Shown here: piece by piece, positions 36,257 through 44,934 of the stretch
Position numbering within the stretch: the stretch's first letter is position 1
Layout: every line of letters begins with the position of its first letter
Source of the DNA: JAOUEA01 sp038249195
Lineage (GTDB): Bacteria > Actinomycetota > UBA4738 > HRBIN12
Direction: 5' to 3'
Length of the DNA stretch: 64,000 nucleotides
Assembly: GCA_038249195.1 (NCBI GenBank)
Contig: JBBRWM010000006.1
Span: forward strand, 62,001 to 126,000
The notes under the pieces: model-generated
What the model was told of the DNA's origin: nothing
The model's database searches: none
Seen by the model: only the letters and a program-made list of their open reading frames with translations
Made by a program: the position numbers and the translations under genes

Positions 36257-37801
36257 TCAGTGCCGGAAGTGCCGGGTGCCCGTCAAGACGACGGCCATGT
36301 CGCGCGCCTCGGCCGCCGCGAGCACATCATCGTCGCCCTTGGAACCGCCCGGGTGGATCACGGCCGTGCACCCCGCGTCGGCGGCCACCTCCAGGGCATC
36401 GGGGAAGGGGAAGAACGCATCGGAGGCCACGACGGCCCCTCGCGCGCGATCGCCGGCCTTGCGCGCAGCGATCCATGCCGCGTCCACCCGCGACATCTGT
36501 CCCGCGCCGACGCCCACCGTGGCACCCTCCTTCACGAACACGATGGCGTTGGACTTCACGCGCCAGCCGATCGACCAGGCAAGCGCGAGGTCGTCCCACT
36601 CCGCCTCGGTGGGCTCGCGACGCGATGCCACCTTCCAACCATCGCGTCCTTCGGTCGGCAGATCGCGATCCTGGACGAGCGCTCCGCCCGGCAGGGGACG
36701 GACCTCGAGGCCGGCGCCGGTCAGGGGAGGTGCCGCCAGCACGCGCAGGTTGGGCCGCTCTGCGAACGCCGCGCTCGCCGCTGCCGTGAACGACGGCGCC
36801 ACCACCACCTCGGTGAATACCCCGGCCATGGCCTGGGTCTCGTCGAGGCCGACCTCCCGGTTGAACGCGACGATGCCCCCGAAGGCCGACACGTCGTCGC
36901 AGGCGAACGCGGCGCGGTAGCTCTCGGCGGGGCTCCCCTTGGACGCCGCGCCGCACGGGTTGTTGTGCTTCACGATCACGCACGCGCCCGGAGGCATCGC
37001 GCCCACGAGGTCGTAGGCGGCGTACGCGTCAAGCCAGTTGTTGAACGACATGTCCTTGCCCTGCAAGACGCTCGCGCCGTTGAGCGGGCCCGGCGTGGTG
37101 GCCTCGCGGTACAGGGCACCTCGCTGGTGCGGGTTCTCGCCGTACCGGAGCTCCCCGAGCTTCTCGAACGCGAGACCGACGAACCCCGGCAGCGCCTCAG
37201 GGGGACGGTCCCGGTCGGCGAACCAGGAGGCGACGGCCGCGTCGTAGGCCGCGGTATGCGCGAATGCCGCGGCGGCCAGCGAACGGCGCGTCTCGTGCGA
37301 AAGGCCGCCGGAGGCGCGCAGCTCCTCGGCGATCGCTCCGTAGCGCGCCGGATCCACCACCACGCCGACCGAGGCGAAGTTCTTGGCGGCCGCGCGGACC
37401 ATCGCGGGCCCGCCGATGTCGATCTTCTCGATCACGTCCTCGAACCCCACGCCCGCGGCCACGGTCTCGCGGAAGGGGTAGAGGTTGACCACGACCAACT
37501 CGAAGGGCTCGATGCCGAGCTCGGCGAGCTGATCCACGTGCTCGGGCTTGCGCCGGTCGGCGAGGATCCCGCCGTGGATGTTGGGGTGCAGGGTCTTCAC
37601 GCGGCCGCCCAGCATCTCGGGCGACCCGGTCACGTCCTGCACGGAGCTGACCTCGAGGCCGGCCTCGCGCAGGGTCCGCGCCGTCCCGCCGGAGGACACG
37701 AGCGCCACACCCAGCTCGACCAGCGTCCGCGCGAGCTCCACCACGCCCTGCTTGTCGTAGACGGCCAGCAGCGCGCGGCGCACCGGGGTCGCGTCGCTCA
37801 C
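36257..37801 (-). CDS. purH: AICAR transformylase/IMP cyclohydrolase
   Basis: A 514-residue bifunctional enzyme that performs the last two steps of IMP synthesis. The IMP cyclohydrolase domain is N-terminal: SSGGTARTLREAGLEV, KTLHPNIHGGILADR. The transformylase domain has FNNWLDAYAAYDLV and VKHNNPCGAA. It uses 10-formyltetrahydrofolate, supplied by FolD next door. GTG overlaps the purN stop by 4 bases. Confidence 0.95.
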   Translation of the reverse strand: MSDATPVRRALLAVYDKQGVVELARTLVELGVALVSSGGTARTLREAGLEVSSVQDVTGSPEMLGGRVKTLHPNIHGGILADRRKPEHVDQLAELGIEPFELVVVNLYPFRETVAAGVGFEDVIEKIDIGGPAMVRAAAKNFASVGVVVDPARYGAIAEELRASGGLSHETRRSLAAAAFAHTAAYDAAVASWFADRDRPPEALPGFVGLAFEKLGELRYGENPHQRGALYREATTPGPLNGASVLQGKDMSFNNWLDAYAAYDLVGAMPPGACVIVKHNNPCGAASKGSPAESYRAAFACDDVSAFGGIVAFNREVGLDETQAMAGVFTEVVVAPSFTAAASAAFAERPNLRVLAAPPLTGAGLEVRPLPGGALVQDRDLPTEGRDGWKVASRREPTEAEWDDLALAWSIGWRVKSNAIVFVKEGATVGVGAGQMSRVDAAWIAARKAGDRARGAVVASDAFFPFPDALEVAADAGCTAVIHPGGSKGDDDVLAAAEARDMAVVLTGTRHFRH

Positions 37802-38406
37802 GTGGCCGGCTCCAGCACACGGATGCGTCGCCCGTCTGCGATCAGCCGCCCCTCGAGCAGCGCGGTCACGGCGCGCGGGAGCAGGCGGTGCTCCACCGCG
37901 TGGATGCGCGGCTCCAGGGAATCCCGGTCGTCGCCCTCGTCGATCGCGATCGACTCCTGGAACACGATAGGCCCGTGATCGGTCTCCTCGTCCACGAGGT
38001 GCACCGTGACCCCCGTGACCTTCGCGCCCCAGGCGAGCGCGTCCGCCACGGCGTGCGCCCCGGGGAAGGCGGGCAGCAGCGCCGGGTGGACGTTCAGTAC
38101 CCGGCCCGCGAACGGGGCGAAGAACGAGGGAGCCAGCACGCGCATGAACCCCGCGAGGACGACGGTATCGACCCCGCGAGCGACGAGTTCTTCGCGCAGC
38201 GCCACCGTGAAGCGCTCGCGATCCGGGAAGCTCGACGGTTCCAGCACGAACGTGGCGACCCCAGCAGCGGCAGCGCGCTCGAGCGCCCGGACGCCCGGAC
38301 GATCCGAGCCAACCACCACCATGTGCGGCGCGACGCCGCGGTCGTCAAGGAGCACCTGGAGGTTGGTCCCCGAGCCGGACACGAGCACCGCGAGTCGTGC
38401 GTGCAT
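37798..38406 (-). CDS. purN: Phosphoribosylglycinamide formyltransferase
   Basis: A 202-residue GART that formylates GAR with 10-formyltetrahydrofolate. Seen: VLVSGSGTNLQVLLD at the start, NVHPALLPAFPGAHAV with the catalytic Asn-x-His, and HLVDEETDHGPIV with the catalytic Asp. ATG at 38406 is taken from the family start; a -10-like TAGCGT lies 11 bases upstream. Its stop is overlapped by purH. Confidence 0.94.
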   Translation of the reverse strand: MHARLAVLVSGSGTNLQVLLDDRGVAPHMVVVGSDRPGVRALERAAAAGVATFVLEPSSFPDRERFTVALREELVARGVDTVVLAGFMRVLAPSFFAPFAGRVLNVHPALLPAFPGAHAVADALAWGAKVTGVTVHLVDEETDHGPIVFQESIAIDEGDDRDSLEPRIHAVEHRLLPRAVTALLEGRLIADGRRIRVLEPAT

Positions 38407-38526
38407 GGAAGACGGCCACGCTACCACCGGGCCTATCGGCCCAGGCCACAGCGGCTATCCTTGGCTCGCTCACCCGGGGTACCCTCCCCGCGTCGGGGTC
38501 GATCGCACGAGGGGAAAGGAACGACC

Positions 38527-39258
38527 GTGAAGAAGTGTCCGTACTGCGCGGAAGAGATCCAGGACGAGGCCATCAAATGCCGCTATTGCATGAGCGACCT
38601 CACGGTGGCGCCGCCCCGGGCGGCGTCGAGCGCATCGGGCAGCACCACCGCATCCGAGCCCGGACCGGCGTCCGCGTCCCCGGACAGCCCTGCTTCCCCG
38701 GCCACCGCGAGCCCGGTCACGGCCGAGGCCGCATCCGCCGGCACGGTCGAGGCCGTGGCCGCGCCCGAGGACCCCGGCTCCGTGCGCTACACGCATTCGG
38801 GCTACCGCTTCGTCTTGGGCTACGGCGCCGACTTCTTCGGGATCTGGGACCGCCAGTCCCCCTCCACGGCCGCGGAGCGCTTCCCCCGTACGGACGAGGG
38901 GTGGCGCCAGGCATGGACGCGTTTCTCGGCGCAGGAACCGCGTAACGTGAGCGTGCCCCAGGATGGCGGCGGCCCCACCCCGTCCCCGTCCGCGTCTACC
39001 TCCGATGTGGTGATGCCCGACAACGCCGACAAAGAGGCGCTGCGGTACACGCACTCGGGAACGCGCTATCTGCTGGGCTACGGGCGGACCTTCTTCGGCA
39101 TCTGGGACCGCTCGGCTCCGATGTCCCCCGTCGAGAAGTTCCCTCGTGACGACACGGGGTGGGCGGCTGCGTGGCGCCGCTACACGCAGATCGAGAACCA
39201 CTTCACGGAGGTCGCGGGCGGTGCTCAGCCCGGCTCGGGCACCGGGACCCCGGCCTGA
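38527..39258 (+). CDS. Zinc-ribbon protein with tandem YTHSG/GIWDR domains
   Basis: A 243-residue protein. The N-terminal zinc ribbon is CPYC..CRYC (4-21). A Pro/Ala/Ser-rich linker (about 28-85) leads to two copies of a 50-residue module: RYTHSGYRFVLGYGADFFGI (about 88) and RYTHSGTRYLLGYGRTFFGI (about 174). Each copy ends in WDR..FPR..GW..AW.R. These modules are unknown to me under a function name. RBS AAAGGAACG before GTG 38527. Its 3' end overlaps the converging membrane gene by 34 bases. Confidence 0.75.
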   Translation: MKKCPYCAEEIQDEAIKCRYCMSDLTVAPPRAASSASGSTTASEPGPASASPDSPASPATASPVTAEAASAGTVEAVAAPEDPGSVRYTHSGYRFVLGYGADFFGIWDRQSPSTAAERFPRTDEGWRQAWTRFSAQEPRNVSVPQDGGGPTPSPSASTSDVVMPDNADKEALRYTHSGTRYLLGYGRTFFGIWDRSAPMSPVEKFPRDDTGWAAAWRRYTQIENHFTEVAGGAQPGSGTGTPA

Positions 39259-40490
39259 GACTGCGTCCTCGCGCCTAGGCCCGAGCTGAGCCCCCCGAGC
39301 GCGCCCCCGACCACGCCCCACGCCAGCGCGAGCACGACCGTGGAGGGCATCGCCACCTCGATGGACGCAGGCGCCCAGCCGACCGCGGGGATCGGGACGG
39401 TGATCGCGGACCCCCACGCCGCGGCGGCCACCAACGCCGCGAACACGACGCCGGCGGCCGCCCCGCGGGCGCCCCGCCGCGGCCATCGCGATGAGGCATC
39501 CCCCGCGGCGCGACCGCCGAGGACCGTGGCCACGGCCGGTACGAGGAGGAACAGGTAGAAGCCGCCCCCGAGCGGGACGGAGGACCCGGCGGCGCGACCT
39601 CCGATCACGTACCGGGGCACGGAGCCCAGATCGACCCGATCGATCGAGACGACGTTGCGATCGGCACCGGCGAAGGACACGTGGGTCGATCCGCCCATCG
39701 AGGGAGCCAGGATCCACAGGGACTGATCGGGTAGCAGCAGGAGATGGTGCGTGACGGACAACGCCCCGACCCTGCCCTCCCCCTGCATCTCTCGCGCGTA
39801 CGCACCGGTGTCCCCCTCCTTGAGGGCCGCGAGCGAGAGGAAGCCCAGGAACGCCAGCACCAAGCTCGAGACGAACATCCGCCACCCGCCGCGTACGGCC
39901 GCCGCCACCGCCGGGGGGATCCGATCGCGCCGCTCCAGCCCCACGCCGGCGGCGAGGCCGACCCCGGCGATCAGCGCCGGATACAGCGCGGCCTGCCACA
40001 GGACGGGCGACACCTCCACGCGCAGCGCCCCGGGGAAGCGGAGCGTCGCAGGCAGCGCGATCGCGAAGACGGGCGCGGCGAACCCCAAGACCCCGGCCAC
40101 CACACCGGCCGCGACGGCGGAGGGCCGCGAACCCGCTCGTGCCACCCGGCGCCCGGCGAGGCTGAGCAACCAGAGCATCACGACCGAGCCGAGCAGCAGC
40201 GAGAACCGCAGCCGGATCTCCGAGGAGACGCCGGTGCCGACTTCCCCCGAGGCCACGACCGTCGCGCGCAAGGACACCGTGGCGAAGGAGACCACGTAGA
40301 GGGAGCCGACCTTCACCCAGGTCCACAACCGATAGGCGCCCCCCGAGGCCGCGAACTCGCTCAGGGCGATGGCGACGCCGAGGCACGTGGCCGCGGCGAA
40401 CGCGAGGAACCCTCCCGCCAACCCGGCGTGGATCGCCGGAAGCACCGATCCCGGCGGACGGCGCTCGGCCGGCCGGGCCGGCTCGGTCAT
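39225..40490 (-). CDS. DUF6350-like integral membrane protein
   Basis: A 421-residue protein with about nine hydrophobic segments. Position directly after sucD and before purN matches a conserved actinobacterial membrane protein (in Mycobacterium tuberculosis the gene between sucD and purN), often linked to cell division or envelope. That identity is by synteny. ATG overlaps the sucD stop (ATGA), so it is in the mutase/sucCD operon. Its 3' end overlaps the tandem-module gene. Confidence 0.72.
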   Translation of the reverse strand: MTEPARPAERRPPGSVLPAIHAGLAGGFLAFAAATCLGVAIALSEFAASGGAYRLWTWVKVGSLYVVSFATVSLRATVVASGEVGTGVSSEIRLRFSLLLGSVVMLWLLSLAGRRVARAGSRPSAVAAGVVAGVLGFAAPVFAIALPATLRFPGALRVEVSPVLWQAALYPALIAGVGLAAGVGLERRDRIPPAVAAAVRGGWRMFVSSLVLAFLGFLSLAALKEGDTGAYAREMQGEGRVGALSVTHHLLLLPDQSLWILAPSMGGSTHVSFAGADRNVVSIDRVDLGSVPRYVIGGRAAGSSVPLGGGFYLFLLVPAVATVLGGRAAGDASSRWPRRGARGAAAGVVFAALVAAAAWGSAITVPIPAVGWAPASIEVAMPSTVVLALAWGVVGGALGGLSSGLGARTQSQAGVPVPEPG

Positions 40491-41356
40491 CCCAGGGCGT
40501 CCTGGACGAGCTCGGCGACCTGGCTGGGGTTGCGCGCCACCCGCACGCCGCTCGCCTCCAACGCCTCGGCCTTCGCGGACGCGGTTCCCTGCGAGCCGGT
40601 CACGATCGCGCCCGCGTGGCCCATCCGCTTGCCGGGCGGGGCCTCGAACCCCGCGATATAGGCGACCACCGGCTTGGTCACGTGCTCCCGGATGTAGTCC
40701 GCGGCGCGCTCCTCGTCGTCCCCGCCGATCTCGCCGGTCATGATCACGAGGTCGGTCCCGGGGTCCGCTTCGAACAGGGCAAGGGCCTCGATGAAGCCGA
40801 TGCCGTGGACGGGATCTCCGCCCATGCCCACGCACGTGGACTGGCCGATCCCGCGCCCGGTGAGTTCGTGCACGATCTGATAGACGAGGGTGCCGGAGCG
40901 GCTGACGAACCCTACGCGCCCCCGCAGGCAGACCTCGGGCGGGATGATGCCGACGTTGGCCTCTCCGGGGCTGATCACGCCGGGACAGTTGGGCCCCACC
41001 AGCGTCGTCTCGGACCCTCGCAGGTAGCTGTGCACGAGCGCCATGTCCTTCGCCGGGATCCCCTCGGTGATGCAGATCGCCAACGCGACGCCGGCGTCGG
41101 CGGCCTCGAGGATCGCCTCCGAAGCGAACCGAGGCGGCACGAAGATCATGGCGGTGTTGGCGCCGCGCTCGCGCACGGCCTCGGCGACGGTGTCGTGCAC
41201 GGGGATCCCCTCCACGTCCGCTCCGCCCTTGCCCGGGGTGACGCCGGCCACCACGTCGGTGCCGTAGGCCCGGTTCCGCAAGGTGTGGAACGTGCCCTCC
41301 TTCCCGGTGAGGCCCTGCACCACGAGCCGGGTGGCGGCCCCCACCAGGATGCTCAT
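40487..41356 (-). CDS. sucD: Succinyl-CoA synthetase alpha subunit
   Basis: A 289-residue subunit. TRLVVQGLTGKEG opens the CoA-binding domain, GPNCPGVISPGEANVGI is a hallmark, and KRMGHAGAIVTGSQGTA contains the phosphorylated His. It converts succinyl-CoA to succinate with ADP or GDP, the step after methylmalonyl-CoA mutase. ATG overlaps the sucC stop by 4 bases. Confidence 0.95.
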   Translation of the reverse strand: MSILVGAATRLVVQGLTGKEGTFHTLRNRAYGTDVVAGVTPGKGGADVEGIPVHDTVAEAVRERGANTAMIFVPPRFASEAILEAADAGVALAICITEGIPAKDMALVHSYLRGSETTLVGPNCPGVISPGEANVGIIPPEVCLRGRVGFVSRSGTLVYQIVHELTGRGIGQSTCVGMGGDPVHGIGFIEALALFEADPGTDLVIMTGEIGGDDEERAADYIREHVTKPVVAYIAGFEAPPGKRMGHAGAIVTGSQGTASAKAEALEASGVRVARNPSQVAELVQDALG

Positions 41357-42498
41357 GGCGTGCCCCCGTTCACGATTGAGGCGGCGCGCTCGGCGGCCTC
41401 GATCATCGTGGCGGCCGGCACGATCCGGGGGTGGGCGGCGTCGGCGAGGATGCGGCGACCCGCCTCGGCGTTCGTGCCGTCCAGCCGCACCACGAGGGGA
41501 ACCTGCGCGTCCACCCGGTCGAGCGCGGCGACGATGCCCTCGGCCACCAGATCGCAACGCGTGATCCCGCCGAAGATGTTGACGAACACGGCCTTCACGG
41601 CCGGATCGGAGAGAACGACCTCGAGCGACGTGGCCATCTGGTCCGCGCTCGCGCCGCCGCCGACGTCCAGGAAATTCGCGGCGCGCGCGCCGGCCTGCGC
41701 CACGACGTCGAGCGTGGACATCACGAGGCCCGCGCCGTTGCCGATGACGCCGACGCTGCCGTCGAGCTTCACGTACTGCAGCCCTTGCTCGTTCGCACGG
41801 GCCTGGACGGGATCGATCGGGAACGCGCGCTTCATCGCCTCGATCTCCTCGTGGCGGAACAGCGCGTTGTCGTCGATCGTGACCTTGGCGTCCAGCGCCA
41901 CGACGCGACCGTCCTCCAGGAGGACGAGGGGGTTGATCTCCACGAGCGTGGCGTCGCGGTCCGCCAGCAGATCGTACATCCGGCGCACGACGTCGCCGGC
42001 CCCCTCGCGCGCCGCCTGCGGCAGGCAGCCCGTGAGCTCGCGCACGTGGAAGGGGCGCATCCCCAGCATGGCGTCGACGTGCACGCGGCGCAGCGCCTCA
42101 GGTCGCGTGCGCGCGAGCTCCTCGATGTCCACGCCGCCCTCCGCCGTCATCAGGGCGAGGTAGTCGCCCGTGGACCGGTCGAGCACGACCGAGGTGTAGA
42201 ACTCCGCCGCGATGGGCAGCGGCTCCTCGCACAGGACCTGCGTGACCCGGTGCCCCTTGAAATCGGTCCCCAGTAGGCGCGCCGCCTCTTCGCCGGCACG
42301 CTGTGGCGAGTCCACCATCACGACGCCGCCGCCCTTTCCGCGGCCGCCCACCTGGACCTGCACCTTGACGACGCAGCGCCCGCCCAGCTCGCGCGCACCG
42401 GCCTCCGCGGCCTCCCCGGTCGTCACCACGATCCCGCGGGGCGTGGCGATCCCCTGGGCGCGGAACAGCTCCTTGCCTTGGTACTCGTACAGATCCAC
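41353..42498 (-). CDS. sucC: Succinyl-CoA synthetase beta subunit
   Basis: A 381-residue ATP-grasp subunit. DLYEYQGKELF starts it, KVQVQVGGRGKGGGV binds the nucleotide, VEINPLVLLEDGRVVALDAK carries the metal site, and GSVGVIGNGAGLVMSTLD follows. It is downstream of the B12 mutase subunit with 12 bases between. Confidence 0.95.
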   Translation of the reverse strand: MDLYEYQGKELFRAQGIATPRGIVVTTGEAAEAGARELGGRCVVKVQVQVGGRGKGGGVVMVDSPQRAGEEAARLLGTDFKGHRVTQVLCEEPLPIAAEFYTSVVLDRSTGDYLALMTAEGGVDIEELARTRPEALRRVHVDAMLGMRPFHVRELTGCLPQAAREGAGDVVRRMYDLLADRDATLVEINPLVLLEDGRVVALDAKVTIDDNALFRHEEIEAMKRAFPIDPVQARANEQGLQYVKLDGSVGVIGNGAGLVMSTLDVVAQAGARAANFLDVGGGASADQMATSLEVVLSDPAVKAVFVNIFGGITRCDLVAEGIVAALDRVDAQVPLVVRLDGTNAEAGRRILADAAHPRIVPAATMIEAAERAASIVNGGTP

Positions 42499-42510
42499 GC
42501 GCCGGCCTCC

Positions 42511-42915
42511 CTACGGGGTTGGTGCGCCCAGGCGCTCGTTGAGCCAGGTGGCGATGTCGCCGGTGTTGGCGCCGGGCGTGAACACCCGCTCGACGCCGGC
42601 GGCCTCGAGCTTCGGGATGTCCTCGGCCGGGATGATGCCGCCCGCGAACACCAGGATGTCGCCAGCGTCCCGGTCCCGCAGCTCGGCCACGACCTTGGGG
42701 AACAGCGTCATGTGCGCGCCGGAATGACACGAGAGCCCCACGGCGTCTGCGTCCTCCTGGATGGCGGTCTCGGCGATCTGCTCGGGGGTTTGGTGCAGGC
42801 CCGTATAGATCACCTCGAATCCCGCGTCGCGCAACGCACGCGCCACGACCTTGGCCCCGCGGTCGTGCCCGTCGAGGCCCGGCTTGCCCACGATGATGCG
42901 GAACGTGCCGGCCAC
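42511..42915 (-). CDS. mcmA2: Methylmalonyl-CoA mutase, B12-binding small subunit
   Basis: A 134-residue cobalamin domain. GKPGLDGHDRGAKVVARAL has the DxHxxG motif (His is the cobalt ligand), GLSCHSGAHMTLF holds the Ser/Gly loop, and FAGGIIPAEDIPKLEAAGV completes the fold. It joins the barrel subunit at 22530, as in archaeal split mutases. GTG at 42915 is decided by TAGACT 7 bases upstream; an ATG at 42948 lies before that promoter. First gene of the operon with sucC, sucD and the membrane protein. Confidence 0.9.
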   Translation of the reverse strand: MAGTFRIIVGKPGLDGHDRGAKVVARALRDAGFEVIYTGLHQTPEQIAETAIQEDADAVGLSCHSGAHMTLFPKVVAELRDRDAGDILVFAGGIIPAEDIPKLEAAGVERVFTPGANTGDIATWLNERLGAPTP

Positions 42916-42922
42916 GCCCGGC

Positions 42923-42928
42923 AGTCTA
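42923..42928 (-). promoter_or_regulatory. -10 element that fixes the B12 subunit start
   Basis: TAGACT on the minus strand, then GCCGGGC (7 bases) and GTG 42915. Leaderless; heads the mcmA2-sucC-sucD operon. Confidence 0.65.
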
Positions 42929-42999
42929 GCGAACGGCCCGCGCGGCACCGGTTTGCGGCCGCGGTGACCCGCGTCACGGTTCGCCGCGGACGCCGATGC

Positions 43000-43005
43000 T
43001 ACGGT
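43000..43005 (+). promoter_or_regulatory. -10 element, leaderless start of coiled-coil protein
   Basis: TACGGT ends 6 bases before the ATG at 43012. Confidence 0.55.
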
Positions 43006-43011
43006 GATCCC

Positions 43012-43326
43012 ATGATCCCTGCGATCTGGACCGCCATCGGGATCTTCGGCGCCGTCTCGCTGGGGACGCTGTTCTATCTGGGTGGGCGAGTGGACTCCCT
43101 CGGTGACGCACTCGGGAACCGGATCGACGGACTCGGAGTTCGGCTCGATGGTCGGATCGACTCACTATCGGGCCGGATCGATTCACAATCGGGCCGGATC
43201 GATTCACTGTCGGGCCGGATCGATCAGCTCGAGGGAAGGATGGATTCGCGGTTCGATGGGGTCGACGGCCGCCTGGACGCGCTCAGCGCGAGGATCGACA
43301 CGCACCTCGACCGACACGCCGGCTGA
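43012..43326 (+). CDS. Membrane-anchored heptad-repeat protein
   Basis: A 104-residue protein. One N-terminal membrane helix (about 4-24, IWTAIGIFGAVSLGTLFYLG) is followed by about 75 residues of seven-residue units of the form GRIDSLS, then RLDALSARIDTHL. This predicts a long parallel coiled coil or amphipathic helix bundle beneath or outside the membrane. The unit is written as near-identical 21-base DNA repeats in the middle. No homologue is recognised. Confidence 0.7.
   Translation: MIPAIWTAIGIFGAVSLGTLFYLGGRVDSLGDALGNRIDGLGVRLDGRIDSLSGRIDSQSGRIDSLSGRIDQLEGRMDSRFDGVDGRLDALSARIDTHLDRHAG
43150..43233 (+). repeat. Four tandem 21-base repeats inside coiled-coil gene
   Basis: Units at 43150-43170, 43171-43191, 43192-43212 and 43213-43233 share the core GGCCGGATCGATTCAC. 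Each encodes one heptad (GRIDSxS). The second and third differ at only two bases, suggesting recent slippage expansion. Confidence 0.85.
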
Positions 43327-43455
43327 GGATCCCGCCATAGCCGTCAGGCTAGCCCGAGCAGCGTGTGGCGCACGTCGTCACGGTACGGGCGCCGACGGGT
43401 CGGTGGGACCCTGTGCCATCGGCGCGTCGCGCATCGGGCGCCGGTATCCGCTCGC

Positions 43456-43461
43456 TAGACT
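43456..43461 (+). promoter_or_regulatory. -10 element, leaderless start of dimethylformamidase-like gene
   Basis: TAGACT ends 6 bases before the ATG at 43468. Confidence 0.6.
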
Positions 43462-43467
43462 CCGGGC

Positions 43468-44925
43468 ATGATCGAGGCCTACGGCTGGCCCCAGAGCGTG
43501 GTGCCCGGCGAGCCGGTGATACTGCACGTCTCGACCGATGCCCCCGCGTTCGACGTGGAAGTGGCCCGCGACGGGCATACCCGTGACGTCGTGTGGTCGG
43601 CAGCGGGTATCGCGGGCGCGTTGCACGCCACGCCGCCGAACGCCTCCGCGAACGGCTGCGGTTGGCCGGAGACCCTTGAGGTTCCCACCGGCGGTGACTG
43701 GGCGTCGGGCTACTACGCCGTCACCCTCACGGCTGGCGACGAGCGAGCCGACGCCTTCTTCGTGGTTCGCCCCCGCCCGGACGCGCCCGCTCCGATCCTG
43801 TTGGTCCTGTCAACCAGCACCTGGAACGCCTACAACGACTGGGGCGGGCTATCGCTGTACACGGGCGGCACCCGCGTCTCCTTCGAGCGGCCGCTCGCGC
43901 CCGGGTTCCTCGTCAAGCCGGAGCCCCACCGACGGAAGATGCAACCGGAGCCCGACCGGGAGGCGCGCTGGTTCTTCCACTGGGCGGAGGCGCTCGGACT
44001 GTCGGTCTGGAGCGGTGGTGCCGGGTGGTGGAACTGGGAGCGGCCCTTCCTTGCCTGGGCCGAAGGCAACGGGTACGCGGTGGACGTGGCCGTCTCCCAA
44101 GACCTCGAGCTTCACCCCGAGATCCTCGAGGGCCACAGGCTGTTCCTGTCGGTGGGCCACGACGAGTACTGGTCCTGGGGCATGCGCGACGCGCTCGACG
44201 CATTCACCGGGGCCGACGGCAACGCCGCGATCTTCGGCGGCAACATGTGCTTCTGGCAGGTGCGCTTCGAGGATGACCATCGGGCGATGACGTGCTTCAA
44301 GTACCGCGCCGACGAGGACCCCGTGGTGGGGACCCCAGGCGAGCGGTTCATGAGCGGGGTCTGGTCGGACCGGCGGATCGGGCGTCCCGAGCCCTCCACG
44401 ACCGGGCTCACGTTCACGCGCGGCGGGTACTCGCGCTACGGACTGGGCGTGCCGCGCGGCTCGGGGGCGTACACGGTGTGGCGTCCGGAGCACTGGGCCT
44501 TCGAGGGGACCAGCCTGCGCTACGGCGACGAGCTGGGGCGCGCCGACTCGATCGTTGCCTACGAGGTCGACGGCTGCGACTTCACCCTCGTGGACGGCCT
44601 GCCGGTCCCCACGGGAGACGACGGCGCGCCCGCCGGGCTCACGGTCCTCGCCACGGCCCCGGCGCGGCTGTGGTCCCAGCAGGAGCAGCCGAGCCGGTAC
44701 GCGCACGAGCCCGGCGAGCTCGAGAACACGGCGATGGCCGTGTTCGGAGACGACTGGCGCGCCCAGATCCATCGGGTGAGCAACAACCACGCCTGCATCG
44801 CCACGTTCACCAGGCCGGGGGGCGGCGCCGTGTTCAACGCCGGGGTCACGGACTGGACGGACGGCCTGGGCGATCCCGCGGTCGCGCGCGTAACGCGGAA
44901 CGTGCTCGATCGCCTCTCGCGCTGA
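43468..44925 (+). CDS. N,N-dimethylformamidase beta-subunit-like protein
   Basis: A 485-residue protein. An N-terminal beta domain (about 1-105) precedes a larger C-terminal domain, with STWNAYNDWGG, FLSVGHDEYWSWGMRDAL and GNMCFWQVRFE as the clear family pattern. The family enzyme uses a mononuclear iron bound by Tyr/Tyr/Glu; GHDEYWS contains a Glu-Tyr pair that could be part of it, which is inference. No small alpha subunit is nearby and no signal peptide is seen. It may act on another amide. Confidence 0.78.
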   Translation: MIEAYGWPQSVVPGEPVILHVSTDAPAFDVEVARDGHTRDVVWSAAGIAGALHATPPNASANGCGWPETLEVPTGGDWASGYYAVTLTAGDERADAFFVVRPRPDAPAPILLVLSTSTWNAYNDWGGLSLYTGGTRVSFERPLAPGFLVKPEPHRRKMQPEPDREARWFFHWAEALGLSVWSGGAGWWNWERPFLAWAEGNGYAVDVAVSQDLELHPEILEGHRLFLSVGHDEYWSWGMRDALDAFTGADGNAAIFGGNMCFWQVRFEDDHRAMTCFKYRADEDPVVGTPGERFMSGVWSDRRIGRPEPSTTGLTFTRGGYSRYGLGVPRGSGAYTVWRPEHWAFEGTSLRYGDELGRADSIVAYEVDGCDFTLVDGLPVPTGDDGAPAGLTVLATAPARLWSQQEQPSRYAHEPGELENTAMAVFGDDWRAQIHRVSNNHACIATFTRPGGGAVFNAGVTDWTDGLGDPAVARVTRNVLDRLSR

Positions 44926-44934
44926 GGTGCCGGA

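Noticed and set aside
42916..42948. ATG at 42948 as start of the B12 subunit
   Set aside because: A -10 element lies between it and GTG 42915, so it would be upstream of the transcript start.
43150..43233. The 21-base direct repeats as a CRISPR array
   Set aside because: There are no spacers; the repeats are contiguous and encode protein heptads.
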